Assembly (NCBI RefSeq): GCF_022346005.1
Contig: NZ_JAKRMY010000003.1
Coordinates: 102,096 to 166,095 of the forward strand
Direction of reading: 5' to 3'
DNA length: 64,000 nt
Source: Corynebacterium sp. ACRPS
GTDB lineage: Bacteria > Actinomycetota > Actinomycetes > Mycobacteriales > Mycobacteriaceae
Under the pieces are notes generated by a model, which was not told the DNA's origin, made no database searches, and was given only the letters and a program-made list of their open reading frames with translations. How positions within the stretch are numbered: position 1 is the first letter of the stretch; each line of letters begins with the position of its first letter. The position numbers and the translations under genes are program-made. Below, in pieces: positions 45,001 to 58,909 of the stretch.

Positions 45001-45060
45001 CCCCCGCTAAGCTAGCCCGCCGGCCACTGCCTGGACTAGTCCGCGCCAATACCCGCGCGG

Positions 45061-45066
45061 TACTGT
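45061..45066 (+). promoter_or_regulatory. -10 element of a leaderless promoter (xthA)
   Basis: TACTGT ends seven bases before the xthA ATG at 45074, and no Shine-Dalgarno is seen. Transcription would start at the start codon. Confidence 0.5.
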
Positions 45067-45073
45067 ATTATCC

Positions 45074-45883
45074 ATGCGCATCACCACGTGGAATATCAAC
45101 TCCGTTCGCACCCGCGCCCAGCGGGCGCTGGACCTTCTCCACACGCACGACATCGACGTGCTGTGCTTACAAGAGACGAAGGTCAAGGACGATAAATTCC
45201 CCCGCGAGGCCTTCGAGGACGCCGGCTACCACGTCACCTGCCATGGCCTGAACCAGTGGAATGGCGTGGCCATCATTTCCAAGGAGGAACCGGAAGAAGT
45301 CTTTACCGGATTCCCCCACCAGCCCGGCTTTGCCAAGGACCCAGAAAAGCCCCAGGACCGCGAGGCCCGGGCGCTTGGTGCGCGCATCCGCGGGGTAGAA
45401 ATCTGGTCGCTGTATATCCCCAACGGCCGCGAGATCACGGACCGTCACTATGACTACAAGCTGGATTTTCTCTACCAGCTCGCCCGCCACGCCGCCGGCC
45501 GCGCCCAATCCAAGCTGCTATTAACCGGCGATTTCAATATCGCCCCGCGCGATGAAGACGTCTGGGATATCGAGGCCTTCCGCGGCAAAACGCATGTCAC
45601 CGAGCCCGAGCGCGCCGCCTTCCAGATGCTCGAGGAGGTCGGCCTCGAAGAGGTCACGCGCCGTTTTACCGAGGATCAGCGCTATACCTACTTTGATTAC
45701 AAGGGGATGCGCTTTCACAAGAACGAGGGCATGCGCATCGATTTCCAGCTCACCTCGGCGCCGCTGGCCAAGCACGTCACCGGCGCGCGCGTAGACATGG
45801 AAGAACGCGCTGGCGAAAAGACCTCCGATCACTGCCCGCTTCATGCAGATTTCGATCTGCCCGATTTCGATTCCGTGCGTTAA
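45074..45883 (+). CDS. xthA: Exodeoxyribonuclease III
   Basis: A 269-residue AP endonuclease/3' exonuclease of base excision repair. TWNINSVRTR, LQETKVKDDKFP (metal Glu), YIPNGREI, TGDFNIAP (Asp and Asn), MRIDFQL and SDHCPLHADF (catalytic Asp-His pair) are all present, so the active site is complete. The length is standard. Its TAA is followed directly by the cls ATG, so the two are translationally coupled. It probably has its own leaderless promoter (TACTGT at 45061). Confidence 0.95.
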   Translation: MRITTWNINSVRTRAQRALDLLHTHDIDVLCLQETKVKDDKFPREAFEDAGYHVTCHGLNQWNGVAIISKEEPEEVFTGFPHQPGFAKDPEKPQDREARALGARIRGVEIWSLYIPNGREITDRHYDYKLDFLYQLARHAAGRAQSKLLLTGDFNIAPRDEDVWDIEAFRGKTHVTEPERAAFQMLEEVGLEEVTRRFTEDQRYTYFDYKGMRFHKNEGMRIDFQLTSAPLAKHVTGARVDMEERAGEKTSDHCPLHADFDLPDFDSVR

Positions 45884-47347
45884 ATGACCTGGTCGCTCGA
45901 TCTCAGCTTCTGGCAGCTGTTCTTCCTCATCATTGATTATTCCATCAAGATCATCGCCGTCGGCTTCGTGCCAGAAGGCCGTCGGCCCTCCAATTCCACC
46001 GCGTGGTTGCTGGCCATTCTGGTGCTGCCTGTCATCGGCCTGCCGCTGTTTTTGCTCATGGGCTCGCCGTATATCAACCGGCGCCGCCACCGCATCCAGC
46101 AAGAGGCTAATGAGCGCCTCGAGGATATTTCCGCCCGCACCCCGGATCACCCGAAGGGCATCCTGTCGGCGGAGGTGGAATCCGTCATCAAGCTCAACCG
46201 CGAGCTGACCGGTTTTCCGGCGCTCATTGGCCACAACCTGGGCCTGCATGCGGATTACGATGAATGCATTCGCGCCATCGCCGCCGCCGTGGACCGCGCC
46301 GAAAAGTACGTCTCCATCGAGGTCTATATCCAATCCTGGGACGAGACCACGGATGTATTTTTCCAGGCCCTTGCCCGCGCCACCGCCCGCGGCGTCAAGG
46401 TCCGCCTTTTGTTGGATCAGATCGGCAGTTTTAAGTACAAGGGCTATTCCTCGCTGGGAAATAGGCTCACAGAAATCGGCGTGGATTGGCGCCTCATGCT
46501 GCCCATCCAGCTGCACAAGGGCCGCTTCCGCCGCCCGGATCTGCGCAACCACCGAAAGCTCGTCATTATCGATGGCGAGGTAGGTTTTATCGGTTCCATC
46601 AACTTGATCAAGCGCCAATATAAAACCACTGACCGCTTTTGGATCGATTACATGGTGGAGTTATCCGGCCCCATTGTCACCGCCATGAACGCGGTCTTCG
46701 CGGTGGATTGGTACACCGAATCCGGCGAGAATCTCCCGCTAGATGAGCTACCCTATGACGATGCCCAAACCGTCGATGCCAACTACCTGCAGATGATTCC
46801 CTCCGGCCCCGGCTATACCACCGAGCCGAACCTGCGCATGTTTAACTCCCTGGTGCACCACGCCAAGCAGCGCCTCGTGCTGTGCTCGCCGTATTTCGTG
46901 CCGGATGAATCCCTCTTAGAGGCCGTGACCACCGCCTGCTACCGCGGGGTGGATGTGGAGCTTTATGTCTCCGATACCGCAGACCAATTCATGGTCAACC
47001 ATGCCCAGTCCTCGTATTACCAGGCGCTGCTTGAGGCCGGGGTGCATATCTACCAATTCCCCTACCCCTACGTTTTGCACTCCAAGTTCATCATCACGGA
47101 TCCAGATGACCAGGAGTTCAATCCGCTGTGCATGTTCGGCTCGTCCAATATGGATCCGCGCTCCTTCGGCCTCAACTATGAGACCACCATGCTCGTGGCC
47201 AAAGGCGATCTCCTCGCCCAGTTCAACCAGCTCGCCGCCAATTACCGCGCGGTGTGCCACGAGCTCACCCTCGAGGAGTGGAACCAGCGCGGTTTTGTCC
47301 GCCGCTACGTCGATAACGTCATGCGGCTAACTTCGGCCCTACAATAA
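45884..47347 (+). CDS. cls: Cardiolipin synthase (phospholipase D family)
   Basis: A 487-residue membrane enzyme that joins two phosphatidylglycerol molecules, or PG with CDP-diacylglycerol, to make cardiolipin. Two N-terminal helices (about 8-30 and 42-62) precede two HKD motifs: HRKLVIID (His223, Lys225, Asp230) and HSKFIITD (His399, Lys401, Asp406), each followed by the Gly-Ser motif (GSINL and GSSNMDPRSF). The length agrees with bacterial Cls. It begins on the base after the xthA stop. The intergenic region behind it contains a copy of the recurring GCTTGCCGATG motif. Confidence 0.95.
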   Translation: MTWSLDLSFWQLFFLIIDYSIKIIAVGFVPEGRRPSNSTAWLLAILVLPVIGLPLFLLMGSPYINRRRHRIQQEANERLEDISARTPDHPKGILSAEVESVIKLNRELTGFPALIGHNLGLHADYDECIRAIAAAVDRAEKYVSIEVYIQSWDETTDVFFQALARATARGVKVRLLLDQIGSFKYKGYSSLGNRLTEIGVDWRLMLPIQLHKGRFRRPDLRNHRKLVIIDGEVGFIGSINLIKRQYKTTDRFWIDYMVELSGPIVTAMNAVFAVDWYTESGENLPLDELPYDDAQTVDANYLQMIPSGPGYTTEPNLRMFNSLVHHAKQRLVLCSPYFVPDESLLEAVTTACYRGVDVELYVSDTADQFMVNHAQSSYYQALLEAGVHIYQFPYPYVLHSKFIITDPDDQEFNPLCMFGSSNMDPRSFGLNYETTMLVAKGDLLAQFNQLAANYRAVCHELTLEEWNQRGFVRRYVDNVMRLTSALQ

Positions 47348-47690
47348 GCATTGCTTGCCGATGCCCCAATAGCCCGCTCATAGGCTACCTAAACACAAGC
47401 TTTCTTTTGCAGAACCAGAGTAGAACTTCCCGCGTTGAACCGCGCACGGTATCACCGCAGAGATGAGTGTGTAGTCCACTTAATTGACTCCGGATCGGCG
47501 TTAATTATTGGAACTAATTGCGAAAGATACGCCGAATCCTCCGCAGATTTCTCTCTTGTCTATTGCTTTTACTATAAACCCTGATTCTGACTTTGATATT
47601 GCTTATGCGCGAGAGCGTATCAAAAGCTTAGGGAATACAAGAGTGATCATATCGCGGCTATTCCGAAGAGGATTATTAAAAGGCGCTTCT
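47348..47690. other. Gap after cls without a credible gene
   Basis: These 343 bases contain the long motif copy GCTTGCCGATGCCCC at 47353-47367 and then lower-GC sequence. A weak open frame (TTG at 47508 to 47801) has no ribosome site or recognised domain and runs antisense into the CAP gene. There is no clear terminator. Confidence 0.6.
47353..47367 (-). repeat. Intergenic long copy of the over-represented motif
   Basis: GCTTGCCGATGCCCC, five bases after the cls stop. It is the reverse complement of the copy at 31115-31130, and like it extends the 11-mer with a C-run. Confidence 0.8.
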
Positions 47691-48218
47691 TTAACGCCCA
47701 AAATTCTGTACGGCAAAAAGCTCACCGTTCGCGCCAACGGCAATGCCCGTGCCAACCGTTTTCGCTTCTGGGTCCAGCAAAATCTTCCTGTGGCTGGGTG
47801 AATTCAGCCACATATTTACCAGCTTCGCATCTGCGAAATCGTCCCATGCTTGAAGGACGTTTTCGCCACCGGCAGGAATACTATCCGGATAGGTTTCCCA
47901 GTGATTTGGCCGATGCTGCAAATCCCCTGTTCCCACCAAATGGTCGGCCCAGTCTTGAGCGATATTGTTTAACGCAGGGTTTTCTGTCACGGGATTTAAA
48001 CCATGATCCGCCCTTGCTGCATTGACTTCGTTAACAATAGAGTGCGCACGGGCCCCATCGGGCTTCATGTGGCTAACTACTTCAGCAGCGTTACCGATAG
48101 GTCCTTGTGCCTTAGCTGGAGGGGTAGTTGCGGCTACCCCACCTCCCACTAATGCGGCACCCGCGATAGTCGGGGCTACAAACTTTTCAACAGAATCTGG
48201 AAGCATTTCATTGGACAC
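47691..48218 (-). CDS. Secreted CAP-domain (SCP/PR1) protein
   Basis: A 175-residue exported protein. A hydrophobic stretch (FVAPTIAGAALVGGGVAA) with a cleavage-type end near PAKAQ is followed by a CAP domain: IVNEVNAARADHGLNPVTENPALNNIAQDWADHL, HRPNH, GGENVLQAW, MWLNSPSHRKILLDPEAKTVGTGIAV and AVQNFGR. His and Glu residues of the CAP cavity are present. Bacterial CAP proteins are secreted and mostly of unknown role (lipid binding has been suggested). GTG 48218 is chosen for its GAGGGAG site; GTG 48227 is also open. Base composition is lower in GC than nearby housekeeping genes. Confidence 0.87.
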   Translation of the reverse strand: MSNEMLPDSVEKFVAPTIAGAALVGGGVAATTPPAKAQGPIGNAAEVVSHMKPDGARAHSIVNEVNAARADHGLNPVTENPALNNIAQDWADHLVGTGDLQHRPNHWETYPDSIPAGGENVLQAWDDFADAKLVNMWLNSPSHRKILLDPEAKTVGTGIAVGANGELFAVQNFGR

Positions 48219-48532
48219 ACTTACCACTCCCTCGGATAAACTTGACTACATTACTCTACACAATTTCTTTTTCTTCACCCCCAACCCTAACGCAAAAGAA
48301 AAATATTGTCAGTACATAAATAATATTTAAACTGCATTTCCGATAAAATATAATTATATTTAAAGGCGTTTAGAGTTTAACTTACGATATGCGCGCATCC
48401 ATAGGGCTCTCAAATATTCTCCCATCTGGAAAGGCTGTTTGCTGAGGCAGCCATTAACCACCAATAAAAATAACCGGCTGATCACAATCAGCCGGTTACC
48501 AGTCATGTCTCAAACAATAGACCTACCCTCGC
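48219..48532. other. AT-rich gap with the ABC-operon terminator
   Basis: A 314-base AT-rich stretch containing the promoter area of the CAP gene. Runs such as AATATAATTATATTTAAA lie near 48344-48363. The minus-strand terminator is at its far end. No ORF with gene-like features was found. Confidence 0.55.
48464..48499 (-). terminator. Terminator of the ABC exporter operon
   Basis: TAACCGGCTGAT and ATCAGCCGGTTA form a perfect 12-bp stem with a four-base loop, followed on the minus strand by TTTTTATTGG. A strong rho-independent terminator 35 bases after the permease stop. Confidence 0.93.
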
Positions 48533-49309
48533 CTAAGCATCGCGCTTGTGCAGCACCAGCACGCCAAGGGCCCACAGCACTGCGGCCCAGATGAAGAATA
48601 CGATGCCGCTGCCTGCGGATTCCGTCCACAGTGCGTTATCCACTGGGACATTGAATAGCCAGTTCTGGAAAGCGGTAAAGGGCATAAAGCTACCGATCTT
48701 ATCGCCTACCACGGGCATCATGCTGACGATTTGATCCACGCCCAAGTACAAAATAAGGCCTAGCGCCACAGAGCCCGCAGTCTGGCGAATGAGCATGCCG
48801 ATGCCTTGGGCAAAGGCCACCACGAGGACCGCGGCCAGTGGGTACTTCCACAGCTGCTCGCGGCCGACTTCATCGTTCCAGGGGTCAAAGGTGGCGGAAA
48901 TGGAGCTATCGGCAAGCAGTTCCGTAAGCAGGTACGCGCCCACCACACCGATGAAGGTCAGTACGGCCGCGATGACCGCATATAAGACCAGCTTGGCCAC
49001 GGCCACGCTCCAACGCCGCGGGGAGGCCATGAAGGTAATGGCTTGGGTGCCGAAGCGGTATTCCGTGGTCACCAGCATGATGGCCTGAATCATCAGCACC
49101 GGCAGGCCCAGGGATACCAGGAATACGACGGTGAACTCGGCTCCAATAGGCTGAAAGCCCATATCAACGGCTTCCGGATCGAGCGGCTCAGTAAACGCAG
49201 CGGTGACACCGGCCCACCCCCACGAAAATAGAAGGAATAGCGCGGTGGTCCACCAGAAGGAGCGGGTGGTGCGCAGCTTAATCCACTCGGATTTCAAGAT
49301 ATTCAACAT
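48533..49309 (-). CDS. ABC-2 type transporter permease
   Basis: A 258-residue permease with six hydrophobic helices (about 20-40, 60-82, 106-130, 158-180, 186-205 and 232-252). The N-terminal LKSEWIKLRTTRSFWWT is typical of ABC-2 permeases that work with a single ATPase. Its ATG follows the ATPase stop by six bases. The substrate is unknown; homologues export drugs, bacteriocins or lipids. A strong terminator follows. Confidence 0.88.
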   Translation of the reverse strand: MLNILKSEWIKLRTTRSFWWTTALFLLFSWGWAGVTAAFTEPLDPEAVDMGFQPIGAEFTVVFLVSLGLPVLMIQAIMLVTTEYRFGTQAITFMASPRRWSVAVAKLVLYAVIAAVLTFIGVVGAYLLTELLADSSISATFDPWNDEVGREQLWKYPLAAVLVVAFAQGIGMLIRQTAGSVALGLILYLGVDQIVSMMPVVGDKIGSFMPFTAFQNWLFNVPVDNALWTESAGSGIVFFIWAAVLWALGVLVLHKRDA

Positions 49310-49315
49310 GGCGGA

Positions 49316-50332
49316 TTAAACCTCCTGCTCGTTGGGGCGGGCGAACCCACCGGATTGGCCTGGCTGGCCGGATTGGCCTGACTGACCTACCTGCGCACCC
49401 GACACGCCAGGCGTGCCTGCGTGATACTGCACGGCATCGCCAGTGAGATCCATGAAGGCATCCTCCAGCGAAGCGCTTTTCAGGGTGAGCTCGTGCAGCG
49501 GCACCCCGGTAGAATAGGCCAGCTCGCCTACGAACTCGGTGGTCTGGTTGATGACCTCTAGCCGCGGGCGGCCCTCCTCATCCTTGGATTCGGTAAAGGA
49601 AACGCCCTCCTTCTTTAGGGCCTCACCGAATTCCGGGAGGTGGTTCGAGCGCACATACACCAAGGACTGCGAGTGGCCGCGGACGAACTCGTGGGTGGGC
49701 TTATCCGCAACCATCTTCCCCTTGCCAATGACCACGAGGTGGTCTGCGGTCTGGGCCATCTCGGACAAGAGGTGGGAAGAAATCAAAATGGTGCGGCCTT
49801 CTGCAGCCAGCGCGCGCACGAGCTGACGCACCCAGCGGATGCCCTCTGGATCCAGGCCATTGACCGGCTCATCCAGGATGAGGATTCCGGGATCACCCAA
49901 TAGAGCACCAGCAAGGCCCAAGCGCTGGCCCATACCGAGGGAAAAGCCGCCGGCTTTCTTACCGGCGACATCGGAAAGCCCCACCAGCCCTAGCACCTCA
50001 TCCACGCGGGAGGCGGGAATACCATTGGACGCCGCCATCCACTTCAAGTGATTCGCGGCCGTGCGGTTGGGGTGTACCGCCTTCGCATCCAAAAGCGCGC
50101 CCACCTCACGCAGCGGGTGCTCCAAGTCGCGGTAGTGCTTGCCGTTAACGCGAATCTCACCCGCCGTGGGCTCGTCCAAGCCCACGATCATCCGCATGGT
50201 AGTGGATTTGCCGGCACCATTGGGCCCCAAGAAGCCGGTGACCACACCGGGCTTTACCTGAAAGGTGAGATCCTCAACGGCGCGGACAGACCCGTAATCC
50301 TTAGTCAGTCCCTGTACTTCAATCATGAGCAC
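49316..50332 (-). CDS. ABC transporter ATP-binding protein with Gly/Gln/Ser tail
   Basis: A 338-residue ATPase of the CcmA/DrrA class. Walker A GPNGAGKST (about residues 36-44), the signature FSLGMGQRLGLAGALL, Walker B ILILDEPVNGLDPEG and the switch His in ISSHLLSEM are present. The C-terminal 30 residues repeat a GQSG unit (QVGQSGQSGQPGQSGG), odd for this class. It is the first gene of a two-gene exporter operon with the permease downstream. The start ATG 50332 has no strong ribosome site. Confidence 0.92.
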   Translation of the reverse strand: MLMIEVQGLTKDYGSVRAVEDLTFQVKPGVVTGFLGPNGAGKSTTMRMIVGLDEPTAGEIRVNGKHYRDLEHPLREVGALLDAKAVHPNRTAANHLKWMAASNGIPASRVDEVLGLVGLSDVAGKKAGGFSLGMGQRLGLAGALLGDPGILILDEPVNGLDPEGIRWVRQLVRALAAEGRTILISSHLLSEMAQTADHLVVIGKGKMVADKPTHEFVRGHSQSLVYVRSNHLPEFGEALKKEGVSFTESKDEEGRPRLEVINQTTEFVGELAYSTGVPLHELTLKSASLEDAFMDLTGDAVQYHAGTPGVSGAQVGQSGQSGQPGQSGGFARPNEQEV

Positions 50333-50356
50333 TACAGTGCCATAATTTTGAATACT

Positions 50357-50851
50357 TTACCGGTACAGTTTTTCCACCCGCTGCCGCAGGGCGGGAAAGG
50401 CGTGGCGAAATGGCGCGATAAGCGGCAGGTTTTCCACTTCATCCAGCCCCACCCAGCGCAGCTCGTGAGATTCCTCGTTAGCGGTGGTGGGCAGGCGCAG
50501 GCCGCTGCGGGTGCGCGCTAACACGGTGGTATAGGTCCACTCCCCCGGCAAATCCCCCGCCGGAGGATAGGGCCCGGCCGTTACTTGGGTGTCGAGCACC
50601 TCGACATCGGCAGGCGCGATGGCGCATTCCTCGTGCGTTTCCCTCAGCGCGGCCTGAGTGGGGCTTTCTTGTAGGTCCCGCGCGCCGCCGGGAATCCCCC
50701 AGGTATTGCCATTATTGGTCCACGCAGCGCGGTGTTGCAGCAGCACCTCGCGCCCGGCAACGAGGAAGAGGCCGGCGGCACCGAATTTTCCCCATACGCG
50801 AATGCCACTGGGGCCCGCCGCCCAGCCGTCTCCACTGTGAGGGTTATGCAT
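50357..50851 (-). CDS. Nudix hydrolase
   Basis: A 164-residue Nudix protein. The box GX5EX7REUXEEXGU is nearly complete: Gly56, Glu62, Arg70-Glu71, Glu74-Glu75 and then CAI, with Cys in place of the final Gly. Such enzymes hydrolyse nucleoside diphosphate-linked compounds, including oxidised nucleotides and NADH; the substrate cannot be chosen here. ATG 50851 (MHNPHSGDG) is preferred to GTG 50869: TAGGAT lies eight bases before it and could be a -10. It lies alone between the ABC operon and the divergent glnX. Confidence 0.9.
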   Translation of the reverse strand: MHNPHSGDGWAAGPSGIRVWGKFGAAGLFLVAGREVLLQHRAAWTNNGNTWGIPGGARDLQESPTQAALRETHEECAIAPADVEVLDTQVTAGPYPPAGDLPGEWTYTTVLARTRSGLRLPTTANEESHELRWVGLDEVENLPLIAPFRHAFPALRQRVEKLYR

Positions 50852-50909
50852 ATTTCCTATCCTAGCCACACACGCGGGTAAATGGTGGCGCCCAGCACAC
50901 TGCGGGCGT

Positions 50910-50915
50910 TATTCT
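50910..50915 (+). promoter_or_regulatory. -10 element of a leaderless promoter (glnX operon)
   Basis: TATTCT ends six bases before the glnX ATG at 50922, with no Shine-Dalgarno between. It is the likely promoter for glnX-glnH-pknG. Confidence 0.55.
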
Positions 50916-50921
50916 AAGTAA

Positions 50922-52366
50922 ATGACTGAGCAGGCAGTGCGGGTAGAGTCAGAGCGCGATGAGGACGCTCACCCCAGCGATCACTGGCTGGATGAGGTTA
51001 CCGCGCCCTCTCGCCCGGCCCTAAGCGGGCTGACCCACCGGGCCATGGAATGGTTTGCGGGCCCGGCGCGCCTGCTGCGGCGATTTTATTACTTCGCTTC
51101 CACCACCCCGGGCAAGCTTTTTACCGTCACCCTGATCCTCACGGTGGCATTAGGAGCCGCCGGCTTATCGATGTCCCAGTCTTCCGCCGCCCGCCACTCC
51201 GACCTCGACGAGCTGCTTAATACCACCGAGCCGATGTCCAATGCGGCCCACCACCTCTATAGCTCGCTATCGGTGGCCGATACCATCGCCACCACCGGGT
51301 TCGTGCAGGCCGGCGTGGAATCAGAGGGCAATCGCGAGCGCTATAACGATGCCATCGATGCCGCCTCCATCGCCGCGACCGAATCCGTGCTGGGCACCAC
51401 GCCTGACGATGCCCGCGTGCGCGATCTCGTCACCTTCATCCAGCGCGAGCTGCCCATTTATACCGCGATGATTGAAAAGGCGCGCTCGAACCACCGCGCC
51501 GGCAATGCCGTGGCTAACTCCTATATGTCCAATGCCTCCTCGCTCATGCGCGAGCACATCCTGCCGGCGGCCTCCGAGCTCTTCCAGCTGACCACCGCAA
51601 AGGTCAACCAGCAACAGCAAAAGCTCACCTCGCCTCAGTGGGTGCCGCTCTCTGGCCTTTTGGCCGCGGTCTTCTTCCTCATCGTCGCGCAATGGTGGCT
51701 GTGGCGCCAGACGCGCCGCCGGTTTAACCGCGGCTTTTTAACCGCAACGGTGCTGCTCTTCTTGGCCATTTTTTGGGTGGCCCTGTCTAACTTGGCCACC
51801 TGGTCCACCGGCCATCAGGGCTTTGAAACCGCCTCGCGCCCGTGGGATTCGCTAACGGCCTCGCGCATTGAGGCGCAGCAGGCGCGCACCTCAGAAACCC
51901 TCGCGCTGGTGCTGCGCTCGTCTGAGGAAGATACGCTCGAGCGCTTTTCCGGCTCGGTAGATTCCATTGAAAAGGCGCTGGGGGACTATGAAAGCGCGCT
52001 GCATGATGATGACGTCGAGGTCAACGATCCCGAGCTCATCCACAGCGCCCGCGCCGCCACCGAAAAGTGGCAAGACTCGCACGAAAAGCTCATGGAGGCG
52101 CTGAGCGAGGGCGACTACGATGAGGCGGTCTACCAGGCCACCATCACCGATCCCGAGAATGGCGAGACCACCGCCGCGCAGTCCTTCAACGAGCTCGATA
52201 GCGAGCTTTCGGAGCTCATTGGCCAGGCGCGCATCGCCATGCGCACCTACCTAGAGCGCGGGCTGACCGCCATGACCGCGGTCTCCTCCGCCGTCTTCCT
52301 GCTCACCCTGTGCGCCATCTTCGCGGTGTGGCTGGGCATTCGTCCCCGACTGCAGGAGTACCTCTA

Positions 52367-52367
<1 letters not shown>
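50922..52367 (+). CDS. glnX: GlnX-type membrane sensor protein
   Basis: A 481-residue membrane protein at the head of the glnX-glnH-pknG operon. It has a soluble N-terminus, a first helix at about residues 64-84 (LFTVTLILTVALGAAGL) and an outer helical domain with SSAARHSDLDELLNTTEP. Two helices lie near the middle (about 243-260 and 273-292), then a second outer helical domain and a final helix (about 448-470). In mycobacteria and corynebacteria GlnX is thought to pass a signal from the binding protein GlnH across the membrane to PknG. The stop overlaps the glnH start by one base. A -10 six bases before the ATG suggests a leaderless transcript. Confidence 0.85.
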
Positions 52368-56301
<3,934 letters not shown>

Positions 56302-56317
56302 GGCCTACTTACATGGC

Positions 56318-57541
56318 CTACTTAAATAGGCCTTCCTCGCGCGCCTTGGCGGCAACGTCTGCAGACTTCTGCGCAATAGCCAGCTCCTCATTGGTGGGAA
56401 CCACTAGGACCTTGACCGGGGAATCGTCGGTGGAGATGACCCGCGGCTCATCGGAGCGGACGAGGTTGCGCTCCTTATCAAAGTCGATGCCGTACATATC
56501 CAGGTTGTACAGCGCGTCCTGGCGCACCTCGGTGTCGTTTTCACCCACGCCGGCGGTGAAGGTAATGGCGTCCACGCGGCCCAGAGCAATCATGTAGGAG
56601 CCGATGAAGCGGCGCAGCTGGTGGATGTAGATGTTATACGCCAGCCATGCGTCTTCATCGCCGTTATCGATGTGCTCGCGCAGCGTACGGAAGTCATTGA
56701 CGCCCGCAATGCCCTTGACACCGGATTGCTTATTGAGCAGCTTATCGATCTCGTCGATGCTCATGCCCGCCTGGCGCACCAGGTGGAAGATGATGCCTGG
56801 ATCGATATCGCCGGTACGCGTACCCATGGCGAGGCCGGCCAGCGGGGTCAGGCCCATCGAGGTATCGATGGCACGTCCATTGCGGATGGCGGCCGCGGAG
56901 GCACCATTGCCCAGGTGCAGCGTGATCTGGTGGGTGTGCTCCGGATCGCGGTCCAAAATCTTCGGCACCTGCTGGGAGACGAACTCGTGGGAGGTGCCGT
57001 GGAAGCCGTAGCGGCGGATATCGTATTTGGAGGCGACCTCACTATTGATGGCATAGAGCGCTGCTGCCGGCGGCAAGGTATTAAAGAACGCGGTATCGAA
57101 GACCGCCACGTGCGGAATATCCGGCAAGATCTTGCGCGCCACGCGGATGCCGTCCAGGTTGGCCGGGTTGTGCAGCGGGGCCAACGGGATGAGGTCCTCG
57201 ATCATCGATTCAATTTGATCCTCGATGAGCTGCGGCTGCGAAAAGAGACGGCCGCCGTGCACCACGCGGTGTCCCACGGCGATGATATCGACATCCTTTG
57301 TGCCCACCTGATGATCATCCATCAATTCAAAGGCGCGCTGCAGGCCAAAGGAGTGATCGGGAACTTCTAATTTTTCGGTGAACTTTTCCCCACCGACCTT
57401 GAGGGTAATGGCGCCGCTTGGCTCACCAACCTGTTCCACCAGGCCAGATACGAGTGGATCATCCGTGGCACTAGCGGTTGGGTCCACTAGCTGAAACTTG
57501 ATGGATGAGGAACCCGAGTTGAGGACCAGTACGTATGACAT
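56318..57541 (-). CDS. ackA: Acetate kinase
   Basis: A 407-residue acetate kinase that interconverts acetate plus ATP with acetyl phosphate plus [66 protein letters not shown] and FTAGVGEN are the family signatures, with the active-site Arg in the HRVVHGG region. Its ATG abuts the pta TAA, so the two are one operon, as in C. glutamicum, where they serve acetate use and overflow. It converges on pknG with 16 bases between stops. Confidence 0.97.
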   Translation of the reverse strand: MSYVLVLNSGSSSIKFQLVDPTASATDDPLVSGLVEQVGEPSGAITLKVGGEKFTEKLEVPDHSFGLQRAFELMDDHQVGTKDVDIIAVGHRVVHGGRLFSQPQLIEDQIESMIEDLIPLAPLHNPANLDGIRVARKILPDIPHVAVFDTAFFNTLPPAAALYAINSEVASKYDIRRYGFHGTSHEFVSQQVPKILDRDPEHTHQITLHLGNGASAAAIRNGRAIDTSMGLTPLAGLAMGTRTGDIDPGIIFHLVRQAGMSIDEIDKLLNKQSGVKGIAGVNDFRTLREHIDNGDEDAWLAYNIYIHQLRRFIGSYMIALGRVDAITFTAGVGENDTEVRQDALYNLDMYGIDFDKERNLVRSDEPRVISTDDSPVKVLVVPTNEELAIAQKSADVAAKAREEGLFK

Positions 57542-58909
57542 TTATTTCTCTCCAGCCTGGATAGCGGTAATGGCAACGGTATTGATGATGTCCGGAACGG
57601 TAGCGCCGCGGGATAGATCGTTGACCGGCTTGTTCAGTCCCTGCAGGATGGGGCCCACGGCCAAGGCGCCGCCGGTGCGCTGCGCGGTCTTATAGCCGAT
57701 ATTGCCGGCATCCAGATCGGGGAAGACGAAGACATTGGCCTTACCCGCGACATCGGAATCCGGCATCTTCTTTGCGGCAACGCCGGGATCGCAGGCGGCG
57801 TCGAACTGCAGCGGGCCATCCACTTTCACCGAAGAGTCCAGCTTCTTGGCGGCCTCGACGGCCGCGATCGCGCGCTCGACATCCGGGCCGGTGCCGGAAG
57901 CGCCGGTGGAGTAGGACAGCATGGCTACGCGCGGGTCGATACCAAACTGGGACGCGGTCTGCGCGGACACCACGGCGATTTCGCCCAGCTGTTCCGCGGT
58001 GGGGTTCGGGTTTACGGCACAGTCGCCGAAGGCCCACAGGCGCCCGCGCATGATCATCAGGAAGATGGAAGAGACCACCGAGGCATTCGGCTTGGTCTTG
58101 ATGATCTGGAAGGACGGCTTAATAGTGTGCGCGGTGGTGTGGGCGGCGCCGGACACCATGCCATCAGCAAGCCCCTTGTGCACCATCATGGTGCCAAAGT
58201 AGGAGATGTCCTGCATGGCCTCGCGGGCCTGTTCCAGAGTCAGGCCCTTCTTCTTGCGCAGTTCCGCGAAATCGGCGGCGAATTCCTCCGCAAGCGGCGA
58301 TTCCAGGTGGTCGATGATATCGGCTCCCGAAATATCCAGCCCCAGATCCTTGGCGCGGGCCTTAATATCGGATTCCTTGCCCAGGATGGTCAGCCGGGCG
58401 ACCTCATCGCGGAGCAGGGCATCGGCGGCTTCAAGGATGCGGTCATCATCGCCCTCCGGCAAGACGATGTGAGATCCAGTCGTCTTGGCTTGGTCAATGA
58501 GCTGCTTCTGGAAGAGGTCTGCGGACATGACGGGCGCGGTCTCCTCTGCCGCGCTTAACGCACCTGGCACGGCCTCCAGGTCGGTGAAGACGCCTGCCAC
58601 GGTGGCGCCGAGGGATTCTGCCTTGCGCTGTGCCAGCTCCGCCGCGCGCTCTGGGGCGCCGGAGATGATAACCAGCGGCAGGCCCAGCGCGGCGGCGACC
58701 TCCGCATCGAAGGAGATTTCGCCGGTGCCTTGGACCAGGAGGGCATCGGCAGTGGCGGTGGGCGCGTTGGCCAATACATCCGCCACGGTGGGGTCGAAAT
58801 CTTCTAAGCGGAGCAGTTCAGCGCCAAGGCTATCCGCCAAGGCGGGAATATCGAGGCCGTCGAAGCCGCGGCCGATGGAGCTTAACACTGTGGACTGGGA
58901 TGCAGACAT
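57542..58909 (-). CDS. pta: Phosphate acetyltransferase
   Basis: A 455-residue enzyme that converts acetyl-CoA and phosphate to acetyl phosphate and CoA. The N-terminal 115 residues resemble a shortened DRTGG/P-loop-like regulatory part without a Walker A. The catalytic domain begins near 130 (FQKQLIDQAKTTGSHIVLPEGDDDRIL) with DGMVSGAAHTTAHTIKPSFQIIKT, MLSYSTGASGTG and PDLDAGNIGYKTAQRTGGALAVGPILQGLNKPVNDLSRG. Corynebacterial Pta is similarly short compared with the 700-residue E. coli form. It leads the pta-ackA operon. G/C runs upstream (59018-59029 and 59054-59059) could be RamA sites, only a guess. Confidence 0.96.
   Translation of the reverse strand: MSASQSTVLSSIGRGFDGLDIPALADSLGAELLRLEDFDPTVADVLANAPTATADALLVQGTGEISFDAEVAAALGLPLVIISGAPERAAELAQRKAESLGATVAGVFTDLEAVPGALSAAEETAPVMSADLFQKQLIDQAKTTGSHIVLPEGDDDRILEAADALLRDEVARLTILGKESDIKARAKDLGLDISGADIIDHLESPLAEEFAADFAELRKKKGLTLEQAREAMQDISYFGTMMVHKGLADGMVSGAAHTTAHTIKPSFQIIKTKPNASVVSSIFLMIMRGRLWAFGDCAVNPNPTAEQLGEIAVVSAQTASQFGIDPRVAMLSYSTGASGTGPDVERAIAAVEAAKKLDSSVKVDGPLQFDAACDPGVAAKKMPDSDVAGKANVFVFPDLDAGNIGYKTAQRTGGALAVGPILQGLNKPVNDLSRGATVPDIINTVAITAIQAGEK

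Noticed and set aside
47508..47801. Possible 97-residue protein after cls
   Set aside because: TTG start, no ribosome site and no recognised domain; its last third is antisense to the CAP-domain gene.
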